NCBI GenBank assembly: GCA_009746045.1
Contig: RPFO01000041.1
Coordinates: 3,144,613-3,208,612, forward strand
Direction: 5' to 3'
From: Mesostigma viride
Lineage: Eukaryota; Streptophyta; Mesostigmatophyceae; Mesostigmatales; Mesostigmataceae
Length of the DNA stretch: 64,000 nt
The notes beneath the pieces are model-generated. The model was not told the DNA's origin, searched no databases, and saw only the letters and a list, made by a program, of their open reading frames with translations. This document shows positions 12,206 to 22,478 of the stretch, one piece after another (position 1 is the stretch's first letter; the number at the start of each line of letters is the position of its first letter). A program made the position numbers and the translations under genes.

Positions 12206-12729
12206 AGCAGCAACAGCGACAGCTGGCGAGCTAGCGGCAGCAAAACAACACTGTCAAACCTAAGATTTTCTCCTCCACACTTTTGACTTGCATTCCTAAA
12301 AATTCTTGGCAAAGGCACTTCGACCCTAGGGCAACGAACGTATTTCTCGTGAATTTTTTTTGGTACCCTACCACGGCATTACCATGGCAGACCAGACACT
12401 TACCCAAGTTAGAATACTTAAGACGAGGTGTTTTCTCGCATGACAAACTAGCATGGTGTGATCCCTGACCACACAGAGCAAGATCACTTTCCTTTTTCTT
12501 ACAATAACATAGTAATTCTTGCCAACATAGCCTTGCCATGTACGATTCTTTCAGAGAGGCTAAAGACATCGGCAGGAACGGTATTCCTATTTTGTGAACT
12601 GCACTAGCCCGTTGCATGGTTGGATGCGAACACCATTACGTGCACAGATCACTAGCTTGGTACGTCTTGTCCCATCAATGCACCAGCAGCCAAGTGTAAG
12701 CTCACCTAGCCACTACACAAGCGGAGATA

Positions 12730-13050
12730 TCAGCTTTCGTCTTCGTCGGGTAAGACAGGAATTTCAAGGCGCGTTCTGGACACTGCAGAACCGCTTACAC
12801 TAGCAACGGTCTCTCCTTGGGGTACGTGGTGCAGTCGATGGTACGGGATTTTATAATGAATCGCCAATTCAAGTCTCGCCTCAGCTTCGAAGATCTTGGC
12901 TTCCGCTTCCGATTCCGCAACGTTGCGGAAACGCCGAAAAGCAGATCGCGCCTCTTCTTTGATGTCCGCTCTTTCGTGCGGGTTCGGCCACAACCGCGCG
13001 GCTCGAAAGATACGACGATACACAGAAAGCGCACGCCTGCTGGATGCCAT
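12730..13050 (-). CDS. LYRM1: LYR-motif protein, LYRM1-like (complex 1 LYR family)
   Basis: Intact 106-codon single-exon ORF, ATG at 13050 and TGA at 12730-12732. LYR proteins are small helical factors, mostly mitochondrial, that bind acyl-carrier protein and help assemble respiratory complexes or Fe-S targets. The LYR-type tripeptide is VYR near residue 10 (RALSVYRRIFRAARLWP). A central 'EEARSAFRRFRNV' segment follows, then 'EAEARLELAIHYKIPYHRLH'; the HYKIPY box near residue 70 is the reason for choosing LYRM1. Length fits the family's 80-130 residues. The acidic tail (PDEDES) is not diagnostic. The substitution of Val for Leu in the LYR motif is mild. No retroposon tail or frame damage is visible, so I take this as a functional host gene. 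Assignment rests on motif recognition, not a search. Confidence 0.82.
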   Translation of the reverse strand: MASSRRALSVYRRIFRAARLWPNPHERADIKEEARSAFRRFRNVAESEAEAKIFEAEARLELAIHYKIPYHRLHHVPQGETVASVSGSAVSRTRLEIPVLPDEDES

Positions 13051-13477
13051 CGGCCTAGGCTTGCATAACGAGGTGTGGCAAAAACTGGAACTGATCGACC
13101 CAATGCTGCACCAACCAGAATTCGATTAGCTTACCAGCCTAATCGCTCCATGCAAACTGGGTGGCACTCGATCGCGGAGGTATCCCAGGGTTGCTGCAAA
13201 AATCCATACCTGAATTACATCGGTATTTTTTATGCCAGATCTTATCACTCGCACGCCTTGATCCAAGAGAAATCGCGTGCCCAATCGATCCCAGCGGTGC
13301 AAGACGTGGCAAGACGATGCAACATTGAGCAGTAGGAACATCACATAATGCTGACAGCCCTGCAATTATTACGGTGCCTCGTCCGAGCGCGCGACAGCTG
13401 TCAACGCGACCGCCTCAGGACCTTCAAAAAGCGCGGGCGCGCGCTGGTACAGTAATGTTACCATACAGTAGGAGGTA

Positions 13478-13668
13478 CTGTAGGAGGGGTGGCATCCAGC
13501 CAAGGGTCCGCGGTCACAAAAAACCACCACCGCCGCCACCGCCGGACAAAAAAGGCCGGGCCCGCGGTGGAAGCTCCTATTCGGGCCAGGATGAAGAAAA
13601 CTCTTGTGCGGGGGCGAGTGCGGAGGTCCGGCGCACTACCGCACTTGCGGTTTCAGCACCCAAAGCGC
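13478..13668. repeat. GC-rich dispersed repeat segment
   Basis: A 'gtggcatccagccaagggtc' stretch followed by an 'aaaaaaggccgggcccgcgg' stretch recurs at about 24900-24975. The adjoining part ('agctcctattcgggcc' .. 'gtgcgggggcgagtgcgg') recurs inverted at about 23640-23705. These look like pieces of one TE family; the overlapping ORFs are shadows. Confidence 0.7.
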
Positions 13669-13749
13669 TGCGCCGACGAGGAGCATTGCGCGCCAGCCTA
13701 CGGCCCTACGCGCCTGTGTCCATGTTTGGCGCGAGCTTTGGCGCGTAAA

Positions 13750-14955
13750 TTAAAAACAGCTGTGACTGGTTTTACCTAGATCACAAATTTCACAAGTTGG
13801 AGCGACGAGTCACGAGTCACGACCATGGAGGACATCGTTGAATTGTGATGCTACTCGCCAGACTCGAGCTCGCTGGCACTCAAGTTCGTGGCACCCTCTA
13901 CATTTATTCCTCTTCACGCTTCTTGTAACTAGATTACTGGTTTACCGGTGTGTGCAACATCTGAATCGGCACGACGAAAAGGCGAAATATGTTGTACTGA
14001 TTAAGATCAGTTCCTGGAATGAACTTGTAAGCTGCGCAGGGGCGGGTAGGTTTGCTATGTGTGACCGTCATCTTTTGCTTTCAAATTCCTGTTCGCCTTT
14101 CGTGCTCGACGCGGGGGGGGAGCCGGCTGTTGACATCCACTGCAACAACCGACGAGCTCATGATTCGCAGATTTCATGGCCGCGCCGGCCCGTCCCGGCA
14201 GCATTTAATTTGCTGCTTGAACAGCTGCAGGTAGGGTGTGCTAGGGTGGCCCTTCTCGCGATTTCCCTAGCGGTTGGTCAACGGCATCGTTTGGATGTCT
14301 GCCTTAGGTGAGGCGTTGCGCCCACAAAACCCTAGTATTTGGGTTCCTATTCAAGTGGCGCATAATAACATGAAGACTTGTTTCGCCTTGCTGAACAACT
14401 CCACTTGCCAGCCCGTACTCGTCATCACATTCCTCGCCCGGCATAGCATGTGCGTTGAGAAGACGCAGCCTTATCGGCCCGTTCCCGATGTTCACATTAT
14501 GAGCCGAAGTCATTACAGCCCCTGCGCCTACTAAGTGTCGCTGCAATGTGAACTAATGATTCCTTTCCGCTTTTGTGATCGTAACCCGCTTATCAGAATC
14601 AGGCGGTGTTCTTCTCGTTGTAGGGCATGTGGTCATGCATAAGTGTGCAGGGGTGCCTGCGGTCTGCCATCCAAAATGTCTTGTTGTTGTGACTTTCAAC
14701 CCACGTAACTAGAAAGAAGTAACGCGGGTAATTATTAGAGAGCTTACTTACTACCTTATTTTCTAGATTCCAGTATTTTTGCTGGAGATTTTAACGCCAT
14801 GCCATGGGGCTTGGTGGCGCATGTGTGTAGAGAAAGGGCAGTGGCCGGTTAATAAGCCTGCAACCAGGGGATGCACTCGAGATGTTCGGCACAACCCCGC
14901 TGTACTCGGTCAATAGCGTGCTGTTAACGTGCACTCGACCCTAAGAATCTGGAGG
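13750..14955. other. No gene recognised
   Basis: ORFs of up to 157 codons occur (13838-14311 plus) but lack domains or consistent codon character. No TIR pair or tandem repeat was seen. Confidence 0.35.
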
Positions 14956-14959
14956 CTGA

Positions 14960-15362
14960 GCTCCCTCCCTCCCTCCCTCCCTCCCTCCCTCCCTCCCTCC
15001 CTCCCTCCTCCCTCCCTCCCTCCCTCCCTCCCTCCCTCCTCCCTCCCTCCCTCCCTCCCTCCCTCCCTCCCTCCCTCCCTCCTCCCTCCCTCCCTCCTCC
15101 CTCCCTCCCTCCCTCCTCCCTCCCTCCCTCCCTCCCTCCCTCCCTCCCTCCTCCCTCCCTCCCTCCCTCCCTCCCTCCCTCCCTCCCTCCCTCCCTCCCT
15201 CCCTCCCTCCCTCCCTCCCTCCCTCCCTCCCTCCCTCCTCCCTCCCTCCCTCCCTCCCTCCCTCCCTCCCTCCCTCCCTCCCTCCCTCCTCCCTCCCTCC
15301 CTCCCTCCTCCCTCCCTCCCTCCCTCCCTCCCTCCCTCCCTCCCTCCCTCCCTCCCTCCCTC
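14960..15362. repeat. (CCCT)n microsatellite with CCT phase slips
   Basis: About 400 bp of CCCT units on the plus strand with periodic loss of one C ('cctcctccc'). It is open in several frames on both strands (PSLPPSLPP or REGGREGG), none of which is a credible protein. The complementary strand is a polypurine GGGA tract that could form triplex or quadruplex structure. Confidence 0.95.
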
Positions 15363-16281
15363 TCACCCAAGTTTTCTTTTTGCGTGTACATTTGCATGCA
15401 AGTTAACAGAATAGGCAAAAAGAAAGAAGCATGTTTCGCCCATAGCTTGACATTCCTTTGCATGCGTGCATGTGTGTGTGTGTGTGCACGCGTGTTGGTC
15501 ATTTATAGGTTGATTTTTTGCCCTCCTTGCATGTCTGATTGTGTGGACACAGACAGCGGACATATCTCAGCATTGGCCATCATCCGAGGTTCCAGTCCTG
15601 ATTATTCATGCCGGCGTTGACTAGGCATGCGGGCCGACACTGCTACAAATCCGTGAGAGTCCAGCAATTGGTGGAGCTTGGAGCTATAAACTGAAGAGCT
15701 AACTGACCAAACACCTGCCTTTATGTCGATCACGTTGCCCAGGCTTGTTAGCTATGGTGGCTTCATGTCATGTGTATTGTAGGTAGTAGTGTTCCATGTG
15801 CTAGCTGATGATCTAGGTTATACAGCTCTCCATGTTCTTATCCCTCCATATTTTGATTTTCTGATTTGGCACGCCGCAAAGGTGAAAATCCATATTTGGC
15901 CTTATCGCTCTACAGTCGGTGTGGGCTCCCCATGTTACCAAATTTGGTAAGCATAGTGATTTGGGCCGTGGTACCTGCAACCCTGTCACTAGAAACTGAG
16001 TGGATAATGAAGCATGAGGTATGACTAATTGATTAATTGATTAACGTGAGTATATTCATTAATGAATATATAAGTAAGCAAGTAATTAATTAGTGTATGA
16101 AGTAATGAATGTCCATACACGTACTACACGTAATGTATGAATGAATGTCACCTAGACTGCGTCACGGGTATGGAAAGGGGATGGGGCTACAGTTTGAGTG
16201 GATATAACTCACAAAATTATTGGGACAACACAACCTGCTCTATTTTGATTAATAAATTAAACTTGATCGACATAACCGCAT
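15363..16281. other. No gene; AT-rich spacer with a LINE 3'-end scrap
   Basis: A short (TG)n tract lies near 15473-15485. At about 16150-16185, 'cctagactgcgtcacgggta' resembles the minus-oriented LINE 3' ends at 21986 and 46309. No ORF worth reporting. Confidence 0.4.
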
Positions 16282-16289
16282 CAATCACG

Positions 16290-16475
16290 CATTAAATTAA
16301 ATTATAACATGACTCCGTTGGGAGATCGTGCATGTAGCACGTATTCCCTTGCTTGATGGATGGGGGTCCAGGCGAAGCCGCGAAACCTAACTAAGAGATC
16401 TCTAAACTAATCTATAAAATCCTAGCTACTCTACTCAGCAAAGCGCCCCTGAAGTCCTCCTGGGGGGGGGGGGGG
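16290..16475 (-). mobile_element. LINE-A 3'-end copy, 5'-truncated, with TSD caatcacg
   Basis: A minus-strand copy with ATTTA-type tail at its left end, the conserved 'actccgttgggagatc' 3' UTR box, and only the last codons of ORF2 before a G-rich 5' breakpoint. The 8-bp caatcacg at 16282-16289 and 16476-16483 is the target duplication. Confidence 0.85.
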
Positions 16476-16743
16476 CAATCACGAATGCACATGAGCATAA
16501 ATCTCTGTGATCAGTGGGTGGTGGGGTATGGGTTGTGGGGTACGGGTTGGCAATTAACACAGATTCAAGTAGGGGCAACATTTTTAATTTGCACGTAGCC
16601 ATGCACGTGATGATTAATTAATTGATTCAGCTAGGTGTCATGTGTGCATGTTAGCACAGCATGCTCATGAGGTCACTAGCCAGCACATGTAATTATTGTT
16701 TTGTTTAGTTATCAAGACCCATTATGTATATGCTCTTGCTTGG

Positions 16744-17008
16744 ACTTCTATGCAGAACAAGAAGAGGTGGAAGAGGATTGTACAGGCTCACACGCCAGCC
16801 CCTGTGGGCATGCAAGCCCCCATCCCCCCAAGAGGAAGGTGCACTTTGCTGAGTAGAGTAGCTAGGGTTTTCTAGATTAGATTAGCTCGGTTTCGCGGCT
16901 GCGCCCACCTCCATCCATCCAGCAAGGAATATGTGCTACATGATATCCCAACGGAGTCATGTTATCAAGGAGACAACAAAATGTTATCATTTAATTTAAT
17001 TTAATTTA
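16744..17008 (+). mobile_element. LINE-A 3'-end copy, 5'-truncated
   Basis: Plus-strand copy beginning within the ORF2 C-terminus. It encodes MQNKKRWKRIVQAHTPAPVG, matching LINE-A's MQDKTRWKKIVKAHTPDPVG, then a VHFAE-TAG end (with one frame slip upstream), the 3' UTR box 'tcccaacggagtcatg', and an (ATTTA)n tail ending near 17008. The flanks 'attatgtatatgctc' (16731-16745) and 'attatgtatgctc' (17009-17021) are a probable imperfect duplication. Confidence 0.85.
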
Positions 17009-17165
17009 ATTATGTATGCTCGAGTGACGCATTCACTAAATTCACCTAGTTTCATCCCATGGCTGCAATGGTTGGGATGCGGAAACCATTGCGACGCAGC
17101 CCCAGGCAAACGCGGCCGCCATTACCGCCTCCTCCAAGCGGGTTTGCTACGCCCCAGCCGACGAG

Positions 17166-18332
17166 ATGGAGAGCCAGATCCCCCCGCCATCGTCTTCCAA
17201 AGACACCCCCATTGACGACGCCATCGACGACGACGACGACGACGCTAACGACGCTGAGTTCGACCCAGCATCCTTCATGCCTGACAAGGTTGTCGACGAG
17301 CAGCAGTTCTTTTCGCTTACCGCCGAGCAGGCGCAGGCTATCCTGCGCCACCTGCACGACACCGGCAAGGAAATACATTTTCCTTACGCGTCTGGCGGGA
17401 CCATTCCAGTGGACGACATCGACGACTTGAACGAGCCACAGCTTCGACTTTCTGTTTTCTTGAGCCACGCGCAGGCCCCTTGCCTCCGGGCACTCTTTAC
17501 CGCTTTCAAGGACGCCGATCACGGCACCGCCAACACCCCCGATGCTTCCCCGGAAGCAGCAGACCTGCACAAGCTCAATAAGAAAGTCGCAGACATGGCT
17601 GCCCAACTCGGCACCTTGTCCACCGCTATCCGTCAAGACACTGCCGAGCTCCGCTCCAGCATTGCCGAGGTCAAGGCCGCCCTGACCAGCCCGCCCCAAC
17701 CAGCCGCCCCCGCACCGGCCACCAGCTACGCTAACATGGTCAAACAGACGGACATTGCCAACCTAATGGAGGATGCAGCACGCAGGGGGGCTGCAGCCCA
17801 CAAGACTGCGGTCGAGGAGGACCTGCGCTCACGCAGTATAGTGGTCCGGTATTTCCAGGTCGCACAGCAGCCTGAAACGGACCTGATGCTAGCGCAACGC
17901 CTGTACCACAGCCTCATCGTGGGCAGGCTGCAACTGGGCAACGAACGCATCCGCATTGAGTCGGCAGCCTGGATGGCGGGCCAGCCTGGCCCCATCCGGG
18001 TGACCTTCGCGAATGTGGCCAGCAAGGTGAAGGTACTCCAGGCCCGCAAGCTCCTAGGCGGGAAGAACGCGCCGAGCCTCGACGACCTCCTCTCACCGGC
18101 CCAGCTAGTCATCAAGAATGGTCTGCTGGGCAGCGACGTGGCGACCAAGGCCAAGCGGGATGGCCAGAAGGTCTACGTCCGCCTCGTCCACGACACCCCC
18201 GTGCTATTCATCAACGGCCAGCGCACGGAGGCGCAGGCTCCGAACAAGCGGCACAAGTCGGGCCGTCCCAGGCCCGCCCCAGCTGCGTCATCATCGTCTA
18301 CGCACGTCCCGGGTATGGATGGCGCCCGGTAA
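17166..18332 (+). CDS. LINE-B ORF1 protein
   Basis: Intact 388-codon ORF. ORF1 proteins of L1-type LINEs bind the element RNA and act as nucleic-acid chaperones. Seen here: an acidic N-terminus with a run of six Asp (residues 19-26 region); a middle 'ADLHKLNKKVADMAAQLGTL' .. 'AELRSSIAEVKAALTS' stretch that reads as a coiled coil (about 140-180); then a basic-hydrophobic domain starting 'SRSIVVRYFQV' near 220 that may be the RNA-binding domain; and a Lys/Arg-rich C-terminus (NKRHKSGRPRP). The start at 17166 is the first ATG in frame with these features. ORF2 begins 30-60 bases after its TAA in another frame. The family was not identified by search; position and architecture carry the call. Confidence 0.8.
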   Translation: MESQIPPPSSSKDTPIDDAIDDDDDDANDAEFDPASFMPDKVVDEQQFFSLTAEQAQAILRHLHDTGKEIHFPYASGGTIPVDDIDDLNEPQLRLSVFLSHAQAPCLRALFTAFKDADHGTANTPDASPEAADLHKLNKKVADMAAQLGTLSTAIRQDTAELRSSIAEVKAALTSPPQPAAPAPATSYANMVKQTDIANLMEDAARRGAAAHKTAVEEDLRSRSIVVRYFQVAQQPETDLMLAQRLYHSLIVGRLQLGNERIRIESAAWMAGQPGPIRVTFANVASKVKVLQARKLLGGKNAPSLDDLLSPAQLVIKNGLLGSDVATKAKRDGQKVYVRLVHDTPVLFINGQRTEAQAPNKRHKSGRPRPAPAASSSSTHVPGMDGAR

Positions 18333-18367
18333 GGGCACACCCTCGCGGCCTCGCGGTACAATAGGCT

Positions 18368-19545
18368 TTGGGCACAGCCTTTATAAACAAGCCCCTTTCC
18401 ATCCTCATGTCGCACCGTGCGAGCATGATCAGGATGCAAGGTCGCCAGGCACGCCACGGTCAACCTTCCCGCCAATTTACCAGCCTTACACGCCTCCTAG
18501 CCCGCCTTGAGCGGGATGAGGCCCAGTCGACACGCCGGCGACCCCAGCCAGGACGGAGACGACGCATATCCGTCCTGAAAGAAAGCCTCCATGCGTTGAC
18601 AAGCATTAACCCCAATCGCCACCCTCCCCTCCCCCCCCCCCCACCCCCACCCCCACCTCCAGCACTACCCTTCTCCACCCCCACCCCACCCCCACCCCCC
18701 CACCCCCCGCTAATAGGGCAACGGCCCATTCTTGGTATTGCTAGTTTTAACGTGCGCACCCTCCCGCAGATCCTTCTACGAGCGGCGGCACCCCAGCACG
18801 CCAACGCGTCGACGAGCTGATCGCCCTGTGCGCCGACAACAAGATCGCTGTTCTTGGAGTCCAGGAGCACCGACGCACCGTTGACCCTCAGCACGCGGTC
18901 AACGGTCTGCTGGTCGACGACCTGCGTGCAGGCTGGCGGTTCCACTATGGTGGCGGCGACGCGCCGGGCCAAGGTGGTGTGGGCCTCTTGTGCTCGCCGG
19001 CAGCATCAGAGCAGCTCCAGTCCATCGTGCTGCGGTCCCCGCGTGTGCTAGTGGCCACTTTTTCGGCCACTGAGGGCCATTCACACCACACGCTAACCGT
19101 TATCGTGGGATATGCACCACATGCGGGTCGAGCTCAGGCGGAACGTGAGGCCTTCTTCGACGCCCTCAAGGAGGAGGCCAACATCCCAGCTCGGCACTTC
19201 CTGGTTATGCTGCTCGACGCCAACGCCACGCTGCCAGTTGGCACTGGGGGCGCTCAGTATTCCCCAACCAACACGACAGCCAACGGTAACACGCCTTTAT
19301 TTGCGAATCTGCTGGCAGAATCTGCGCTGGTTGCATGCAATGCTTCTTTCGCACGCCCCGCTGAGCAGCTGGCCACCTTTTTTGGGCCGTCGGATCGGGT
19401 GGTGTGCCTTGATTATGTCTGCGTACGTCGGGCTCAGCGCCCCTCAGTTGTCGATGCTCGCGTCCTGCAAGATTCTGTCTATTCGACGCCGGGGGCAGCC
19501 GACAGCAGTTACACGCCATTCCGCCGCCGGGGGATATTTCAGTGA
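18368..19545 (+). pseudogene. LINE-B ORF2 N-terminus: APE-type endonuclease, frame-broken
   Basis: An N-terminal Pro-rich leader (18368-18735) leads into 'ILGIASFNVRTL', the start of an APE-type endonuclease. The frame then changes near 18775 into one encoding KIAVLGVQEHRRT (motif with the catalytic Glu), GGVGLLC, VIVGYAPHAGR and LVMLLDANATLPVG (the Asp/Asn motif), then VCLDYVCVRR. It stops at 19543-19545; the RT continues in the third frame from about 19510. The nick made by this enzyme primes reverse transcription. The two breaks behave as single-base indels. They may be real decay or assembly errors, since the neighbouring RT frame is perfect for 729 codons. Confidence 0.8.
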
Positions 19546-21731
19546 TCCTCCGTGGTGTCGCCGCCAAGTATCGCCTGGCTGCCCGCACCCTCCCCACCTT
19601 GCCTCCGCGTCGGCAGCTTGCTGTCCACCGTCACGCACCGACAGTGGTCGCCGCCAGGCAGATGCTCCGCCGCAACAGAGATCCGCTCGCCAAACCTGGG
19701 CTGCAAGCAGCTCTGAGGGCCGCCTACGAGCAGGCTGAGAAGGCAGATGCTCAGCAGATGGTCAAGGACCTGCGCAGCTGCCAGCAGAAGCACGACGGCA
19801 AGGGGGCCTGGTTCTGGTACAAGCGCCTCGGGCACCCGGACGGCCTCGGCCGGCCCCACCGCCACGACGTCCCCGGCGCCCCAGCCAAGCGGCTTCGTAC
19901 CTGGGCCACGGCCACGGCCGAGGTCGTGGGGACAGCTGCGCCGCCCCCACCCCTGCTCCCAGCCGCCGCCGCCCGCCCGGCCGCCCTGGCCGGCCCCGCA
20001 GGGCCCCCGGCCCCGCCTAGGTCAGCGGCGGACTACCTAGTCCCCCCGCTGGTCGGCCCACTTGGCGACCCGTCTGACATGCCTCCTTTCACCTCTCGCG
20101 AGGTCACGGAGGCGGTCCAGCGCCTGCGTTATGACGCAGCCACCGGCTCTGACGAGATTCCGGCCGCAGTTGTAAAACTTGCAGCCGAATTCGAGGACAC
20201 AGGTGTTATGCTGCTCTTCCGGGACATCTGCAACCGCCTTCTGCTGTCGTCGCAACCACCTCCAGCGGCCTGGCAACACAGTTTTCGCACGATGCTGTAC
20301 AAGAACAAGGGGTCGCCTGCCGACCCCGGCAACTACAGAGGGGTGTGCATTCAAAGTGCCCCCCTCAAGCTTCTTATGCGGCTCATCCTGAACCGCCTGC
20401 GCACGGCCCTGGACGGTCACCTCAGCGAGACTCAGCACGGCTTCCGTTCAGGTCGCAACACAGTACAGGCGCTCTTCGCTACTCGCCGACTGGTGGAGGA
20501 ACTGCAACGCCTTCAGCCTGGTGAGTCCCCTTTGCACCTTGTGCTGGTGGACTTCATCAAAGCCTTCGATTCGGTTTTCTGGCCTGCGCTTTGGGACATC
20601 CTCGAGTTGTTCCGGATCCCCCGCCCCCTGATTGCTGTCATCCGCAACCTGTATGAAGGGTCCACCACTTCGGTGCGCACTTCTTACGGGACCACGCCCC
20701 CATGCCCTTTACAGAAGGGTGTGTGGCAGGGCTGCGTGCTGTCGCCCTACCTGTTCATTATTGTTGTCGAATACGTAATGATTCAGGCGCGCAAGCGATT
20801 TGCCCGCATCGTGGGCAGGGAACCAGGAGTGCAGGTTGCTAACAAATTCTGGCATGGCGGTGCGGACACGGAGATTCGGCTCGCAGACATCATTTACGCA
20901 GACGACACCACCCTCTTTGAGGACACTGAGCACGTGCAGACATGGCTTGACTGCCTGGCTCTCGAGGCCCGTGCAGTGGGGCTTGAGGTCAGCAAGAAGA
21001 CAGAGGCTCTGGCGGTTGGGCTCACCACCTCAGCGCCGCCCCTCTATCTCCTAGACGGCTCTCGAGTCCTGTATCGGGACCGCGTTAAGCTGCTGGGCAG
21101 CCTGCTCCCTAGCTGCGAGGTGGATGTGGACCACCGCATCTCCCTCGCCTGGCACGCTTTACGCCAGTACCGGGCCCTATGGCGCAAGCCCCTGGGCAAG
21201 ATCGAGAAACAGGACCTGTTCAAGGTCCTCGTCCTTCCTGTTCTCACGTATGGCGCCGAGACGTGGACCCTCACCGCCGACCTGGCCCGCAAGCTGGACG
21301 GCGCGGTCACCAGCATGCTGCGTTCCATTTTCAGAGTAGGATATGCTGCTCATGTCCGCAATGAGGACCTGTACCAGGGCATGCCCTATATCACCAGCAC
21401 AATTAAGCAACGCCGCCTGCAGCTAGTAGGGCACCTAGCTCGCACCAACCAGGTAGACACCTCACGTGGCCCCCCCGCAGGACTGCGACCAGCCCAGCCT
21501 GGCCGGCACCTCCTGACGTGGGCTGGGCCCAGTGATGTTAGACGCCGCAAGGCCCGCACCTTCAAAGAACAGCTAGTAGAGGACATGGGGGGCCTAGGCC
21601 TCTCCGTGATTTGGAAGAAGATGATGGACAAGGCCAAGTGGGCCCAGGTCATAGAGGACAACGAGCCCCCCCAGTGGGGAAGCGCCCGCGTGTGCAATCC
21701 CGCGGGAGGCACGCTAGATAGCTCCCCCTAG
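19542..21731 (+). CDS. LINE-B ORF2 C-terminal part: reverse transcriptase
   Basis: 729 codons open to TAG. After a linker (KYRLAARTLPTLPPRRQL) and a Pro/Ala-rich spacer, the RT begins near residue 175: FTSREVTEAVQRLRYDAATG; MLYKNKGSPADPGNYRGVC; GFRSGRNTVQALF; motif A VDFIKAFDSVFW; GVWQGCVLSPYLF; motif C IIYADDTTLFED (YADD near 20900). Downstream, 'LPVLTYGAETWTL' and 'RRLQLVGHLARTNQVDTS' match LINE-A at the same place. The listed ATG is internal: the true protein enters from the endonuclease frame. The RT copies element RNA at a nicked chromosomal target. All visible RT catalytic residues are intact. Confidence 0.92.
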   Translation: MILRGVAAKYRLAARTLPTLPPRRQLAVHRHAPTVVAARQMLRRNRDPLAKPGLQAALRAAYEQAEKADAQQMVKDLRSCQQKHDGKGAWFWYKRLGHPDGLGRPHRHDVPGAPAKRLRTWATATAEVVGTAAPPPPLLPAAAARPAALAGPAGPPAPPRSAADYLVPPLVGPLGDPSDMPPFTSREVTEAVQRLRYDAATGSDEIPAAVVKLAAEFEDTGVMLLFRDICNRLLLSSQPPPAAWQHSFRTMLYKNKGSPADPGNYRGVCIQSAPLKLLMRLILNRLRTALDGHLSETQHGFRSGRNTVQALFATRRLVEELQRLQPGESPLHLVLVDFIKAFDSVFWPALWDILELFRIPRPLIAVIRNLYEGSTTSVRTSYGTTPPCPLQKGVWQGCVLSPYLFIIVVEYVMIQARKRFARIVGREPGVQVANKFWHGGADTEIRLADIIYADDTTLFEDTEHVQTWLDCLALEARAVGLEVSKKTEALAVGLTTSAPPLYLLDGSRVLYRDRVKLLGSLLPSCEVDVDHRISLAWHALRQYRALWRKPLGKIEKQDLFKVLVLPVLTYGAETWTLTADLARKLDGAVTSMLRSIFRVGYAAHVRNEDLYQGMPYITSTIKQRRLQLVGHLARTNQVDTSRGPPAGLRPAQPGRHLLTWAGPSDVRRRKARTFKEQLVEDMGGLGLSVIWKKMMDKAKWAQVIEDNEPPQWGSARVCNPAGGTLDSSP

Positions 21732-21985
21732 GGCAGCGTGCGGCTGCCTAGATAGATGATGTAGATAGAATGTTGTTAGATAGATGTAGTATGTAGCCAA
21801 TGTAGATAGATTAGACCGGTAGGAATGTGTGCACCCATCCATCCATTCATCGGGGTTAATGCTCCGTGACTCCCCAACGGGAGCACGAGTCTAATTAATT
21901 AATTAATGGTTGGGGACGGTCACCGCACATTCATTAACAGGCTTTACAAAGGGTACTAATTGGTTTTCAATTATTTTTTTCACTT

Positions 21986-22024
21986 AGATTGCGTCACGCG
22001 GGCATAAGTCCTCAGTGGGACTTG
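21986..22024 (-). mobile_element. LINE-type 3'-end scrap
   Basis: 'gcgtcacgcgggcataagtc' followed by 'ctcagtggga' matches 46319-46349, the 3' end of minus-strand LINE-C. Only the terminal tens of bases are present. Confidence 0.6.
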
Positions 22025-22141
22025 GGAATTAATAAAGGGGCCTACATGATGGCCACACATGAAGCATGTGCAACAAATACACTTGAGGGTGAGATGACGG
22101 GTGTACAATAGTCTTAGATGAGTGTAGAATAGTCTGAGCAC

Positions 22142-22183
22142 AATGTAAACCCATTAATTAATTAATTAATTAATGTAAACCCA
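22142..22183. mobile_element. Tail-only retroinsertion: (TTAA)n between a 12-bp duplication
   Basis: The 12-mer aatgtaaaccca occurs at 22142-22153 and 22172-22183. Between them is only ttaattaattaattaatt, the tail type of LINE-B and the SINE-like copies. This is what an insertion aborted just after priming would leave. Slippage is a less likely alternative because the flanks are not repeats themselves. Confidence 0.7.
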
Positions 22184-22305
22184 TAGCAATCATTTAGCGA
22201 CCATGAGTGCGACCATGAGTGTGAGTCCACCCTGAATGCACCAATTCTTTGCCAACAGCTACGGTATAACAATTGCCCCGAAATGGCTAGCAATATCAAG
22301 CGAAG

Positions 22306-22478
22306 CTACCTGACCGGTCCCAAACAGGCGTGGGGGTCATTGACACACACAACCTCGGCCGGGTCAATCCTGCATTTGGCTACGGCCGGCATGTCGAACT
22401 TGTAACCAATTAGGCCTAAAAGGCTCAGCCTAGCAATTAACTCACCATGGACCACCATTTCTAGGCGTGACATGTGGC
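22306..22478 (-). CDS. Possible 3'-terminal exon of an unknown host gene
   Basis: On the minus strand a pyrimidine-poor but plausible acceptor (CACGCCTAG, near 22470) precedes an open frame reading GELIARLSLLGLIGYKFDMP .. AEVVCVNDPHACLGPVR, ending TAG. The residue composition is protein-like and low in rare residues, unlike surrounding ORFs. No upstream exon was found. Treat as a candidate only. Confidence 0.25.

Larger units (their letters stand above)
17077..21904 (+). mobile_element. LINE-B, near full-length non-LTR retrotransposon with 10-bp TSD
   Basis: Bounded by aatggttggg at 17067-17076 and again at 21905-21914. Order: short 5' UTR, ORF1 (17166-18332), ORF2 endonuclease (about 18368-19545), RT (19542-21731), a 3' UTR rich in 'tagatagatg', a box 'actccccaacgggagcacg', and a (TTAA)n tail at about 21889-21904. 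The layout is L1/APE-type LINE. ORF2 is broken by two frame changes, so this copy cannot make a full ORF2 protein as assembled. Confidence 0.9.

Noticed and set aside
11614-12318. 234-codon minus ORF with ALM repeats as a membrane protein
   Set aside because: The hydrophobic run is only the 9-bp minisatellite; the plus strand is equally open and nothing flanking is recognisable.
13374-13779. Overlapping 96-124 codon GC-rich ORFs
   Set aside because: They coincide with the GC-rich TE segment repeated at 23.6 and 24.9 kb and share no conserved frame with those copies.
14924-15502. PSLPPSLPP / REGGREGG ORFs
   Set aside because: Translation of the (CCCT)n tract; all frames on both strands are open.
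17052-17699. 215-codon minus-strand ORF (Gly/Val-rich)
   Set aside because: Antisense to LINE-B ORF1, which has better protein character and the expected position before ORF2.
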